From NCBI GenBank assembly GCA_903828675.1, contig CAIKND010000190.1, positions 30,393-94,392 on the forward strand: a DNA stretch of 64,000 nt, read 5' to 3'. This stretch comes from an uncultured Acidobacteriaceae bacterium. Its GTDB lineage: Bacteria > Acidobacteriota > Terriglobia > Terriglobales > Acidobacteriaceae. This document shows positions 36,832-45,255 of this stretch, one piece after another. The stretch's first letter is position 1. The number at the start of each line of letters is the position of its first letter. Below the pieces are notes generated by a model. That model saw nothing but the letters and a program-made list of their open reading frames with translations, did no database searches and was not told where the DNA came from. The translations under genes were made by a program, and so were the position numbers.

Positions 36832-39065
36832 AAGGAATATGCTCAAGCCGGTTCCTCCCAAGATGCGCCATCAGCCTGGCATCGCTGCCACTGGCCGCCG
36901 TTCTTGCATTTGCGTGCGGCGTACACGCCCAGCAGCCCGCCACAGTAATTTCCTCGCTGCGAACCTCCGATGTGCGCGTTGAATTGTGCGCAGACCCGGC
37001 CTCGCCTGGGCTGAAGAAACTAGTTGGCTCGGCCGGGGCCGCGTGGAAAAACCGGCAGCAAGAATCACTGCCCGCGTCCGTCTATGTTCAGGGAGCGGTG
37101 GTTCCCATTACCTGGCGGCTTAAGGCTGCAATGAGCGCCTCGAAACCTCGGAGCGTCGTCTTTGTGTATGAGTCTGAAAGCCCACGGCTGCGCCTTAGCT
37201 GGCGATGGGAAGCGCGGGCTAAATTCGGCCCCGTCGAGCATCGTATTACCGCTGAAAACCTGAGCGCGCAGGAGATCTGGCTTCCCATGGTCGACTCGCT
37301 CCGCCTGGACTTATTGGTGCCGGCGGATGCCGAACTCCGCAACTTCTACGTCGAAAAAGGTGCAGACACGCCTTCCCCGCAGGGGGCGCACCTTGATGCA
37401 GTTGCCGAAGGCTACAACTGGACCGGCAAGTCCTCCACCTACGCCTATCCGGTGCCGGGCGAGGCGCGCGAGATCATTCCCGTCGAAGTCGTCTACGCAT
37501 CCTCGCAGCGTCAGGACGGCTGGTTTGCCGGCATCGAGTTCAGTGGCAGAACGCGCATAACCTTGCAGCGTGCAGGCAGCAGCCTCAAGTCCGTGCTGGG
37601 TTTGAATCCCGAGCCTGGCCCGTTCCGTACGCGTATTGAGCCCGGCGGTAGCTTCACCACCCCAACAGTTTTTCTCGGAGTTTTTACCGCAGGTCCGGAT
37701 GGCGGAGGAAATCAACTTCGCCCCTGGGTGCGCGCGGTGCTTGGCAATCCAGCCACGTGGAACGATCCTCACTACCCGCTCACAGTGAACAACAGTTGGG
37801 GTAGCGGCATGAAGGTGGACGAAGCCCTTGCTCTGCGCATGATCGCCCAGTCAAAGGAGCTTGGCCTTGAGATGTTTCATCTCGATGCGGGCTGGTTCCG
37901 AGACGTAGGGGACTGGCGTCCTGACTTATATAAGTTCCCTCATGGGCTCGCGTCGCTTGCCGACACCGCGCACAGACTGGGGCTGCGTTTCGGCATCTGG
38001 GTCGATTGGACCCAGGCCGCACTCGGCACCGTACCAGGTGCGCTCAACGTGCACGATCCCGTGGTGCGCGACTGGCTGGTCTCCAACATGGGTCCAGACT
38101 GGAAGCCAGAGGAATTCAAGGGGCAGACTATTGACTTGGGCGTTCCCGCGGCGCACGACTATGCCGCCAAAGAAGTAAAGCGCATTGTCGAGGACTATCA
38201 CCTGGATATGCTGGAGCACGATGGTTACTTAGTCGCGCAGGGTTGTATCCGGGACGATCATCCCCACGCTCCACCCGACCACAGCACCATGCGCGTCAAC
38301 CACGACTGGGCATCGGATTTCGTTGTCGCCTCGAACTCCACCGATGTCAGCTACCACGCAGTCCGTGCCTATTACGATATATACGAGAAACTGCGGCGCG
38401 AGCATCCTGGACTGCTGTTTGAGATTTGCAATGACGGCGGCCGCATGGTGGATTTCGGTTCAGCCGCGCACGGCGACTACTTCTCCATCACCGATACATA
38501 CGATCCGTTGTCCAACCGCCGGGCGTTTTATGACACAAGTCATGTTCTGCCCGCGGCGATGCTTGAGAGCTATGTGGAGAAGTGGCCAGTGCCGCAGCCG
38601 GAAAACTTTCTCTACATGCTCCGCAGCGGGATGATGGGATGGGTGAGCATCATGCAGGACACAACTGCGTGGACGCCCGAACAGCACGAAGTCGCGCTAA
38701 ACGCCATCACACTTTACAAGCTCAGGCTGCGTCCGCTTATCCGCGACGCGCAACTCTTTCATGTGTCTGACCGGCCTGACGGCGTGCACTGGGATGGACT
38801 CGAATACTGGGAACCCGCGCGCGGCAAGGGCGTAATCTTCGCGTTTCGAGGCACCATCGCCGAAGAGGTTGATCATCGCTTTGCTCTTGCCGGGCTGGAT
38901 GCGCACAAGCGCTACCTGCTGCACTACGAAGATGGAAGCGCGCCAGACGCCGAAGCTGCGGGTAGCGAGTTGATGGCCGAGGGCCTGAAAGTTCATCTGC
39001 GGAGTCCGTTGAGTTCCGAGTTGGTATTCATTGAAGTTGCAGGCAAAAGCGGAAAAGCAATGTGA
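36828..39065 (+). CDS. Exported alpha-galactosidase-type glycosidase, GH36-like
   Basis: A 745-residue clan GH-D enzyme hydrolysing alpha-galactosides or related sugars. A signal peptide (1-34, cut near VHA-QQ), an N-terminal beta-sandwich (about 40-300) and a TIM barrel (about 315-650) are seen. Asp465 in LEHDGY occupies the nucleophile position and Asp556 in SITDTYD the acid/base position, with the preceding EICNDGGRMVDFG equivalent to the family E-C-x-G-G-x-R motif. The usual K-W-D before the nucleophile is E-H-D here, so specificity may differ from classical melibiase. It overlaps the upstream gene by ATGA and ends the glycan operon. Confidence 0.82.
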   Translation: MKGICSSRFLPRCAISLASLPLAAVLAFACGVHAQQPATVISSLRTSDVRVELCADPASPGLKKLVGSAGAAWKNRQQESLPASVYVQGAVVPITWRLKAAMSASKPRSVVFVYESESPRLRLSWRWEARAKFGPVEHRITAENLSAQEIWLPMVDSLRLDLLVPADAELRNFYVEKGADTPSPQGAHLDAVAEGYNWTGKSSTYAYPVPGEAREIIPVEVVYASSQRQDGWFAGIEFSGRTRITLQRAGSSLKSVLGLNPEPGPFRTRIEPGGSFTTPTVFLGVFTAGPDGGGNQLRPWVRAVLGNPATWNDPHYPLTVNNSWGSGMKVDEALALRMIAQSKELGLEMFHLDAGWFRDVGDWRPDLYKFPHGLASLADTAHRLGLRFGIWVDWTQAALGTVPGALNVHDPVVRDWLVSNMGPDWKPEEFKGQTIDLGVPAAHDYAAKEVKRIVEDYHLDMLEHDGYLVAQGCIRDDHPHAPPDHSTMRVNHDWASDFVVASNSTDVSYHAVRAYYDIYEKLRREHPGLLFEICNDGGRMVDFGSAAHGDYFSITDTYDPLSNRRAFYDTSHVLPAAMLESYVEKWPVPQPENFLYMLRSGMMGWVSIMQDTTAWTPEQHEVALNAITLYKLRLRPLIRDAQLFHVSDRPDGVHWDGLEYWEPARGKGVIFAFRGTIAEEVDHRFALAGLDAHKRYLLHYEDGSAPDAEAAGSELMAEGLKVHLRSPLSSELVFIEVAGKSGKAM

Positions 39066-39403
39066 ATTGTATTGAGTGGACATGCGCCGACTGCCTCCTC
39101 ATTCGCTGAAAATTCAGAGTGGAATTTCAACGTTGACCGAAGTTAGCGGAACACTCAACCCCCAGCATGCCCAGGCGAGTACAGACTGGATTACCTTCCA
39201 CGTTGCTTGCGCCAGTCCCTTCGCGGCCCGAATCGGTTCGATTTTGAACATCACGGATGGTCTGGGGCCTGTTCGTCATCACTCAAATGACCTCCTCGCC
39301 GATTCCGGCATTGCCCGGCCTCGCCCCGGTTATTCACACATCCGCAACCGCCGTTGAAACCTGGCGGCAAATCCTGGCCTGTTCCGCTACACTAACCCCT
39401 GTC
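39066..39403. other. Intergenic region before the glycosyltransferase
   Basis: About 340 bases. The glycosyltransferase frame is open back to 39257, but that extension has no transmembrane or GT character. No hairpin or clear promoter was found. Confidence 0.4.
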
Positions 39404-40591
39404 ATGCCACATGCTTTGGCACATGCCGTGGAACTGCTGACTGCGGCGCTGGCCGTGGCCGGAATAGGTTACTTTTTGGCGGCCATGGTTGCCGCGCGGG
39501 TCTTTATGCGCAGCCGCCGCGCTCCTCTGGCGCCGTTCGCGCCCGGTGTTAGCGTCCTTAAGTCCCTCAAGGGACTCGATCCCGCCATGATCGATGCCTT
39601 CCGCACCCATTGCAGGCAGAGCTATGCCGGGGAGTTTGAGCTTCTGTTCGGAGTTGCCTCGCTGGATGATCCTGCCGTCAACGCCGTCGAGCAGTTGAAG
39701 TCGGAGTTTCCGGCGTTCCCCATCCGCCTCGTCGAATGTCCCGAGAGGCTCGGAACCAATGGCAAGGTCAGCACGCTGGTGCAGTTGTCTGCCCAAGCCC
39801 GCTATGCCTTCCTGCTGATCAACGACTCTGATATTTCGGTATCGCCCCATTACCTGGAGCGGGTCATGGCGTGTTTCGCGCCTGCGCAGATGACTGCGGC
39901 CAAGCCGGAACAGCCCGTGGGGCTGGTCACTGCGCTCTATCGTGGCCGTGCGCACGGCACACTTCCTTCCCGGCTTGAAGCGCTGGGTATTGCAACGGAT
40001 TTTCAGGCCGGGGTGTTGCTGTCAAAAATGATTGAGGGCGGTCTGCATTACGGTCTCGGCTCTACTCTGGCCGTCAGACGTGAAGCGCTTGAAAAGGCCG
40101 GCGGGTTAGAGGCGCTGGTAGACCATCTCGCCGACGACTACGAACTAGGCGCACGCGTGGACAAGGCCGGATACCGCGTTGCGCTCAGCGCAGAAGTGGT
40201 CGAGACCGGTGTCCCCGCATACGACTGGCAGGGCTTTATCGATCACCAGTTGCGCTGGGCCAGAACCGTACGGGATGCGCGACCGGGCGGCTACATAGGC
40301 CTGATTTTTACGCACGGCCTGGGCTGGGCGCTGGTCAACATCCTGGCCAGCGGTCTCAGCCCTGTAAGCCTGTGGCTGTTGGGGCTGAGCTTCTTTCTGC
40401 GCCTTGCACAAGCCATGACCGTGGGAGCCGAAGTACTGGCCGATCACCAGGTGTTGCCGAATCTATGGCTGCTTCCACTCCGCGACGTGGTTGCCATGGG
40501 AGTGTGGGTTGCGGGGTTTGCCGGGAACATGATTACGTGGCGCGACGAGCAGTTTGTCCTCAAAGGCGGTAAGCTTCACCGCGAGCCATAA
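39404..40591 (+). CDS. hpnI: Membrane glycosyltransferase, HpnI/ceramide glucosyltransferase-like (GT21)
   Basis: A ~395-residue family 21 glycosyltransferase. In hopanoid synthesis HpnI adds N-acetylglucosamine to bacteriohopanetetrol; GT21 also contains ceramide glucosyltransferase. An N-terminal membrane helix (ELLTAALAVAGIGYFLAAMV) is followed by the cytosolic GT domain with Asp motifs FGVASLDDPA, INDSDI and DDYELG, then the Q/R-x-x-R-W motif (QLRWART) and C-terminal helices near 300-380. The ATG at 39404 gives the family length; the frame is open upstream. No other hopanoid gene is in the window, so the hopanoid assignment rests on family resemblance. It is followed after 23 bases by folP. 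Confidence 0.82.
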   Translation: MPHALAHAVELLTAALAVAGIGYFLAAMVAARVFMRSRRAPLAPFAPGVSVLKSLKGLDPAMIDAFRTHCRQSYAGEFELLFGVASLDDPAVNAVEQLKSEFPAFPIRLVECPERLGTNGKVSTLVQLSAQARYAFLLINDSDISVSPHYLERVMACFAPAQMTAAKPEQPVGLVTALYRGRAHGTLPSRLEALGIATDFQAGVLLSKMIEGGLHYGLGSTLAVRREALEKAGGLEALVDHLADDYELGARVDKAGYRVALSAEVVETGVPAYDWQGFIDHQLRWARTVRDARPGGYIGLIFTHGLGWALVNILASGLSPVSLWLLGLSFFLRLAQAMTVGAEVLADHQVLPNLWLLPLRDVVAMGVWVAGFAGNMITWRDEQFVLKGGKLHREP

Positions 40592-40614
40592 GTTCACAAA
40601 GGTGTTCAAAAGTT

Positions 40615-41598
40615 GTGGAAATCGTGGAAGAAGGGGGAGAAGGCTTGGACGCTGGCCTGCACATCGCCGCTCGGAAGGCCGCAGACTGGCGTCTCCGCAC
40701 GCGCTCTCTCCAGCTTGGCCGTCGCACCCTCATCATGGGTGTGGTCAACATCACGCCCGACTCGTTCAGTGACGGTGGCGCATTCTTCCATCCCGATGCC
40801 GCCATCGCGCACGCGCTCGAACTCCTCGACCAGGGCGCTGACCTGCTCGATCTCGGCGCAGAAAGCACTCGTCCCGGCTCACAAGCCGGCGGTGCATCCG
40901 GCTCAGCTCAAGCACCTGCAGTCGGCGCCGAAGAAGAACAGGCACGGCTGCTGCCTGTCCTCGAAGGCGTATTGCGCGCTCATCCCGGCGCCATCGTTTC
41001 CATTGACACTTATAAGGCCGAGACAGCCCAAGCAGCACTCGCCGCCGGTGCGGAAATCATCAACGATGTAAGCGGCTTTCGATGGGACCCGGCAATCGCG
41101 GCCGTATGCGCGGAGTTCGGCGCTGGCGTGGTACTTATGCACACCCGAGGCCGTCCTGAAGAGTGGCGCACGCAGCCGCAACTTACGCCCGGCAATTTGC
41201 TGGCCACCGTGCGCGCCGGCCTCGCCGAAAGCCTCGGCGCGGCTGCCCGCGCCGGTCTTCCGACTGAAGCCATCGTCCTTGACCCCGGCTACGGATTCGG
41301 CAAGCTCTTCAACGAGAACTACGCTTTGCTGGCTCGCCAGTCTGAACTGCTCTCTCTGGGATGCCCACTGCTGGCTGGCCTCAGCCGCAAGTCCTTCCTC
41401 GGCAGAACCCTTGCGCCACTTTACGGCGGCAGCGACGCACCTTCCGAGGCCAGAGAAACGGCCAGCCGGGCTGCACTCACAGCCGCCATTCTCCAGGGAG
41501 CGTCGATTGTCCGCGTGCATGCCGTGCGCTCGGCCCTCGAGGCCGCAAGCATCGCCGATGCTGTTTTGTCCGCAGCCATGCTCGCGAATGAGCAATAG
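40615..41598 (+). CDS. folP: Dihydropteroate synthase
   Basis: Condenses p-aminobenzoate with 6-hydroxymethyl-dihydropterin diphosphate in folate synthesis; the target of sulfonamides. The TIM-barrel signatures LIMGVVNITPDSFSDGG and LDLGAESTRPGS, the pterin-site IINDVSGF, and LDPGYGFGK and GLSRKSFLG are all present. A GTG at 40615 is used; the ~40 residues before MGVVNI are longer than in many homologues, so a later GTG or other start is possible. It contains an Ala/Gly-rich insert (about 87-105, after STRPGS). It is downstream of hpnI in the same direction and converges with a fucosidase-type gene 12 bases away. Confidence 0.93.
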   Translation: MEIVEEGGEGLDAGLHIAARKAADWRLRTRSLQLGRRTLIMGVVNITPDSFSDGGAFFHPDAAIAHALELLDQGADLLDLGAESTRPGSQAGGASGSAQAPAVGAEEEQARLLPVLEGVLRAHPGAIVSIDTYKAETAQAALAAGAEIINDVSGFRWDPAIAAVCAEFGAGVVLMHTRGRPEEWRTQPQLTPGNLLATVRAGLAESLGAAARAGLPTEAIVLDPGYGFGKLFNENYALLARQSELLSLGCPLLAGLSRKSFLGRTLAPLYGGSDAPSEARETASRAALTAAILQGASIVRVHAVRSALEAASIADAVLSAAMLANEQ

Positions 41599-41610
41599 CC
41601 GCCGGATTCG

Positions 41611-42669
41611 TTAGACCAGCTTTTTCTTCACATCCCTCAGCAGCGCCAGCGATTCGGGGCTCAGTACTCCGGTCCGGTCGATATCGACGTTGAAGGTGAC
41701 TGGAACCCTGACCCTATTGCAAGCGCGTATGTACTCCTCGATATACTCGTGGTGATAGAGCGGTCCTGCCAGTGGAGTCACCACGCGGCTATGAACCCAA
41801 GCCTGGTTATCCAAACAAACCCACCTGTGCCCCTGCAAATTGTCCTGCGTGAACTGAGTGGAAGGAACGGCAACGGGTTGGTTGGCCTCTCCCGCTTCAT
41901 AATCCTGAAGAGTGGAGTAAACAAAGCGATATAGCATGCCCGGGTTCAGAGTCACCAGGCGTCCCTCAAATCCAGCCTTCGCAGTTTTCACCCACTCATC
42001 CCAATCGACCTTGAAGCCGCGCATATCCGTGGTTACCGGGTGATGAAAATCGTGATGCCAGTCGTTGGGATCAAGCGAGCCGCAACTATCGAACCACCAT
42101 GCATCCACCCGCGGACCATAGCGCATCCCCAACTCGCGGATGATGCCCAGAATATTGCTCATCAACCGCGACTTATCCGGTGCGTGATAACCCACCGCGT
42201 ATTCCCATTCAGGGTCGTCGCCGTTATTGCATGAGTGATTGTAATAGAGAATGAACCGCAGGCCGCGCGCATGACAGGCGTCCGCTAACTCGCCAATAAG
42301 GTCCCGCTTCGTCGTCCGGTCCGGCAGAACGCGATCGATTGCCGCGCAAGGAGCGGGCAGCATCTGTAGCGCATGCACTCCGGTAAAGATTACATAATCG
42401 GCGCCCGCTCCCGCCACCTGGTCCACATAACCCGCCGGACTGAACCGTGCCACAGTCTCGTCGAAAGGCAACCAGTCATCGGCGCCCACTGGTTTTGACT
42501 GTGCGGTCCAGTGCGTCGAAATCCCAAAGTGGCAGTTGGCCAGCCAACTCGCGTCGGCCCGTGTGTGCGTCGCGCCTTGGCCATCCAGGTTCGCGGCCGC
42601 ACCCAGGGCGCTTGCGCTCATTGCCTTCAATACATCACGCCGCGTCAACTCAAGACCGTTCAGCTTCAT
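41611..42669 (-). CDS. Tat-exported alpha-L-fucosidase-like protein
   Basis: A 352-residue protein with a twin-arginine signal (LTRRDVLKAMSASALG) and a TIM barrel resembling GH29 alpha-L-fucosidases: FGISTHWTAQ near residue 50, ACHARGLRFILYYNHS near 130 and DAWWFDSCG with Asp194 in the nucleophile position. It is shorter than the ~450-residue classical enzymes and lacks their C-terminal beta domain. The family His-His pair is not obvious, so activity could differ from fucosidase. It is 13 bases after the UroD-type gene in the same direction, suggesting an operon. Confidence 0.75.
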   Translation of the reverse strand: MKLNGLELTRRDVLKAMSASALGAAANLDGQGATHTRADASWLANCHFGISTHWTAQSKPVGADDWLPFDETVARFSPAGYVDQVAGAGADYVIFTGVHALQMLPAPCAAIDRVLPDRTTKRDLIGELADACHARGLRFILYYNHSCNNGDDPEWEYAVGYHAPDKSRLMSNILGIIRELGMRYGPRVDAWWFDSCGSLDPNDWHHDFHHPVTTDMRGFKVDWDEWVKTAKAGFEGRLVTLNPGMLYRFVYSTLQDYEAGEANQPVAVPSTQFTQDNLQGHRWVCLDNQAWVHSRVVTPLAGPLYHHEYIEEYIRACNRVRVPVTFNVDIDRTGVLSPESLALLRDVKKKLV

Positions 42670-42682
42670 CCTTCATCTCCAT

Positions 42683-43750
42683 TTATCTCGTGATGCCTTC
42701 TGTGGCATGCATCTGCGCGAACTGCACCATCGCCCGCACATTCTCGTGCGGTGTATCGCGCACAATCTCGCAGCCCGCTGCCACAATCCACTGTGGTCCC
42801 GCATTTTGCTGCAACGTCTCCAACGCCCGCACAATCGTCTCCGGCGTGCCGTCGCGTACATCCTTTACGGGATTCAGATTCCCCGCTAGTGTCTGCCCCG
42901 GCCCTGTCTTTGCGCGCGCCTCTTCCATCGGAACGGGAAAATCAATGTCCACCATCTCGCAGCCCAGAGTGCCCATCCCGTCCACAATTCTCCGCGTGTT
43001 TCCGCAGATGTGCAGCCGCACCTTCCCGCCCATCGCATGGATCGCGTCCACCAGCCTCTTCTCCCACGGCCAAACAAACTCCTTGTAGATCCGCGGCCCA
43101 ACCAGCGACGCCGCCGCATCGCCGACTCCGATAATGTCCGCTCCAGCCTTGATCTGCACTGCGGCAAATTGGATCGCCGACTCCACGTTGAATTCGAACA
43201 GCGCATGAACGAACTCCGGATCGTCGGAAAAGTCCAGCATCAGGCGGCTAATCCCGCGCAGGTCGGCGCCTTCCGCGCAGGGACCCTCCACCCATCCCTC
43301 TACAAACAGCTCGTCTCCCACCCGCTCGCGCAGTAGTTCCACGCCCCGCACTCGGTCCTCCCTGCGTCCGCCCGAGAGCGCATCTGAAGCCTTGTATCCA
43401 ACCAGGTCAGCCTTATTAGCGAACAATGCCTCTTCTTCAATAATCGCCGGAGGTTGATCCTCGTACCACTGCACATTCGCCCCATAATCGGCAGCCTCCC
43501 GCGCGGGGTCGGAGATGGTCGATACATAGTCGAAGCCGAACGTCTCCGCCGTCTTCACCTGCGCATCGACCAAAATTCTGTAATCCCGTGCATACTGCCC
43601 ATACTTCACCCCAAGCACATCCGCCGCAAACATCATCGTGATCGGCATGGATGGAAGGTGGTCTGCCTGCTGTCCGCCAAGTACTGCGAGAATTCGTTCC
43701 CGGCCCGTCATAGCGCGCACAACCCTTTCCAAATTCATTTTGCGTGACAT
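42683..43750 (-). CDS. UroD-family methyltransferase (MtaA/CmuA-like)
   Basis: A ~355-residue TIM-barrel protein of the uroporphyrinogen decarboxylase superfamily. MTGRERILAVL at the start, AGADIIGVGDAA, HICGNTRRI and AAGCEI are typical of the MtaA/MtbA/CmuA branch rather than of HemE. His247, Cys249 and Cys327 form the H-x-C...C zinc site that activates a thiol in methyltransferases acting with a corrinoid protein. No corrinoid protein gene is seen here. Several in-frame ATGs (43828, 43750, 43738, 43711) exist without a clear ribosome-binding site. It is divergent from the LarA-type gene and upstream of the fucosidase-like gene. Confidence 0.8.
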   Translation of the reverse strand: MSRKMNLERVVRAMTGRERILAVLGGQQADHLPSMPITMMFAADVLGVKYGQYARDYRILVDAQVKTAETFGFDYVSTISDPAREAADYGANVQWYEDQPPAIIEEEALFANKADLVGYKASDALSGGRREDRVRGVELLRERVGDELFVEGWVEGPCAEGADLRGISRLMLDFSDDPEFVHALFEFNVESAIQFAAVQIKAGADIIGVGDAAASLVGPRIYKEFVWPWEKRLVDAIHAMGGKVRLHICGNTRRIVDGMGTLGCEMVDIDFPVPMEEARAKTGPGQTLAGNLNPVKDVRDGTPETIVRALETLQQNAGPQWIVAAGCEIVRDTPHENVRAMVQFAQMHATEGITR

Positions 43751-43904
43751 CTTGAAGACGTCTGAAATCTGGCCGTAGTATTGCATAAATTCGATGCGGC
43801 GGGAGAACCTGCCCTCAAAGCTACGCATCTAAATGCGAGACAAATTAGAATGAGCAACGAGGATAAAGCCGCTCGCCAGTCGGCGGCCGGTCTCGATCAA
43901 TCAC

Positions 43905-45173
43905 ATGAGAACACACTTTGCCTACGGCAAGAGCGGAATCGAAGTCGCCGTCCCGGATCGCTTCGAGTGTCAGGTCGTCCACAGTCGCAACGCCTCCGCG
44001 CTCAGCGACCTCCCGGCCGCCCTCAACGCCGCGCTCGACGCTCCCATCGGCTCTGAACCTTTGGCGAAGATAGCTGCGGGCAAACGCTCCGCCGCCATCT
44101 CCGTCTGCGATATCACGCGTCCTGCTCCCAACGCGCAAACGCTTCCGCCCTTGCTGGCCCGCCTTCACTCTGTGGGGATTCCAGTCGATGGAATCACGAT
44201 TCTTATCGCTACGGGATTGCATCGCGGAGCCACGCCGGCAGAGATCGAAGGCATTGTCGGGCCGGCCATTGCAAGCACCTATCGTGTAGTCAGCCACGAT
44301 GCGCGCGATCTCGCCGGCCATCGCTCTCTCGGCGTCACAAGTCGCGGAACCCCCGTCCATATTGACGAGCGCTTCATGGCCGCCGATCTTCACATTACTC
44401 TCGGCTTCGTCGAACAGCACCTGATGCTGGGCTTTTCCGGCGGCCGCAAGTTGGTTGCTCCAGGGCTCGCCGCGCAGGAGACCATCAAGGTGATTCACTC
44501 GCCTCGATTCATGCGCGAGCTGTTGGCTACCGAGGGCTCCATCGCCGGCAATCCTCTCCATGCCGAACTGCTTGAAGTTGCCGCCATGGCTCGTCACGAC
44601 TTCATCCTCGATGTAACTCTCACCCAGAAGCGCGAAATCTCAGGCGTCTTTGCTGGACATCCGATCAAGGCCCACGCCGCCGCTGTCGACTTTCTCGTAT
44701 CCACTTCTCTTGCAACAATTCCGGCGCCTGCCGACGTTGTCATCACGAGCGCCGCAGGCTATCCACTCGACCTCACCTTTTATCAAATCCTCAAAGGAGT
44801 CACTGCCGCGCAGCACATCGTCAAGCCAAGCGGCAGAATCCTGGTTCTCGGCGAATGCGCCGAGGGCATCGGCTCTCCCGAATTCGCTCGCAAGCTCAAG
44901 GCGTACTCCGGCCACGCCAGTTATCTCGATGACATTCGCGACACTGAAGTCATCGTCGACCAATGGCAGTTGGAGCGACTGGCCCTGGTCGGCCTGAAGA
45001 ATGACCTCTTCTTCTACGCGCCGCGTGTCTCCACCGCTGATCTCGGCAGCTTGGGCGCGCATGCATTTCAAAGCCTCGACGAAGCCATCCGCGCAGCGAC
45101 AAACGGACTCGCTGATGGCGCACAGGTTGTCCTTGTGCCTGAAGGTCCGTACACCTTTGTCCGTTCTCTCTAA
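43905..45173 (+). CDS. larA: LarA-family nickel-dependent 2-hydroxyacid racemase/epimerase
   Basis: A 422-residue protein resembling lactate racemase LarA. The nickel-pincer nucleotide is attached to a lysine in the GGRKLVAPG motif, here Lys182, almost the same position as in Lactobacillus LarA. Catalytic-type histidines appear in GLHRG and in the region around SHDARDLAGH. LarA homologues vary in substrate, so D/L-lactate is only one option. Cofactor synthesis needs LarB, LarC and LarE, absent from this window. It is followed after 82 bases by cstA in the same direction, and diverges from the UroD-type methyltransferase gene. Confidence 0.85.
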   Translation: MRTHFAYGKSGIEVAVPDRFECQVVHSRNASALSDLPAALNAALDAPIGSEPLAKIAAGKRSAAISVCDITRPAPNAQTLPPLLARLHSVGIPVDGITILIATGLHRGATPAEIEGIVGPAIASTYRVVSHDARDLAGHRSLGVTSRGTPVHIDERFMAADLHITLGFVEQHLMLGFSGGRKLVAPGLAAQETIKVIHSPRFMRELLATEGSIAGNPLHAELLEVAAMARHDFILDVTLTQKREISGVFAGHPIKAHAAAVDFLVSTSLATIPAPADVVITSAAGYPLDLTFYQILKGVTAAQHIVKPSGRILVLGECAEGIGSPEFARKLKAYSGHASYLDDIRDTEVIVDQWQLERLALVGLKNDLFFYAPRVSTADLGSLGAHAFQSLDEAIRAATNGLADGAQVVLVPEGPYTFVRSL

Positions 45174-45255
45174 TCGGCTTATTCTTCTCGCGGTGAGATA
45201 ATTCTTGCAACTACTCTTTGATTAAGCACATAACCTGTAATAGACGCGAGGAAGA

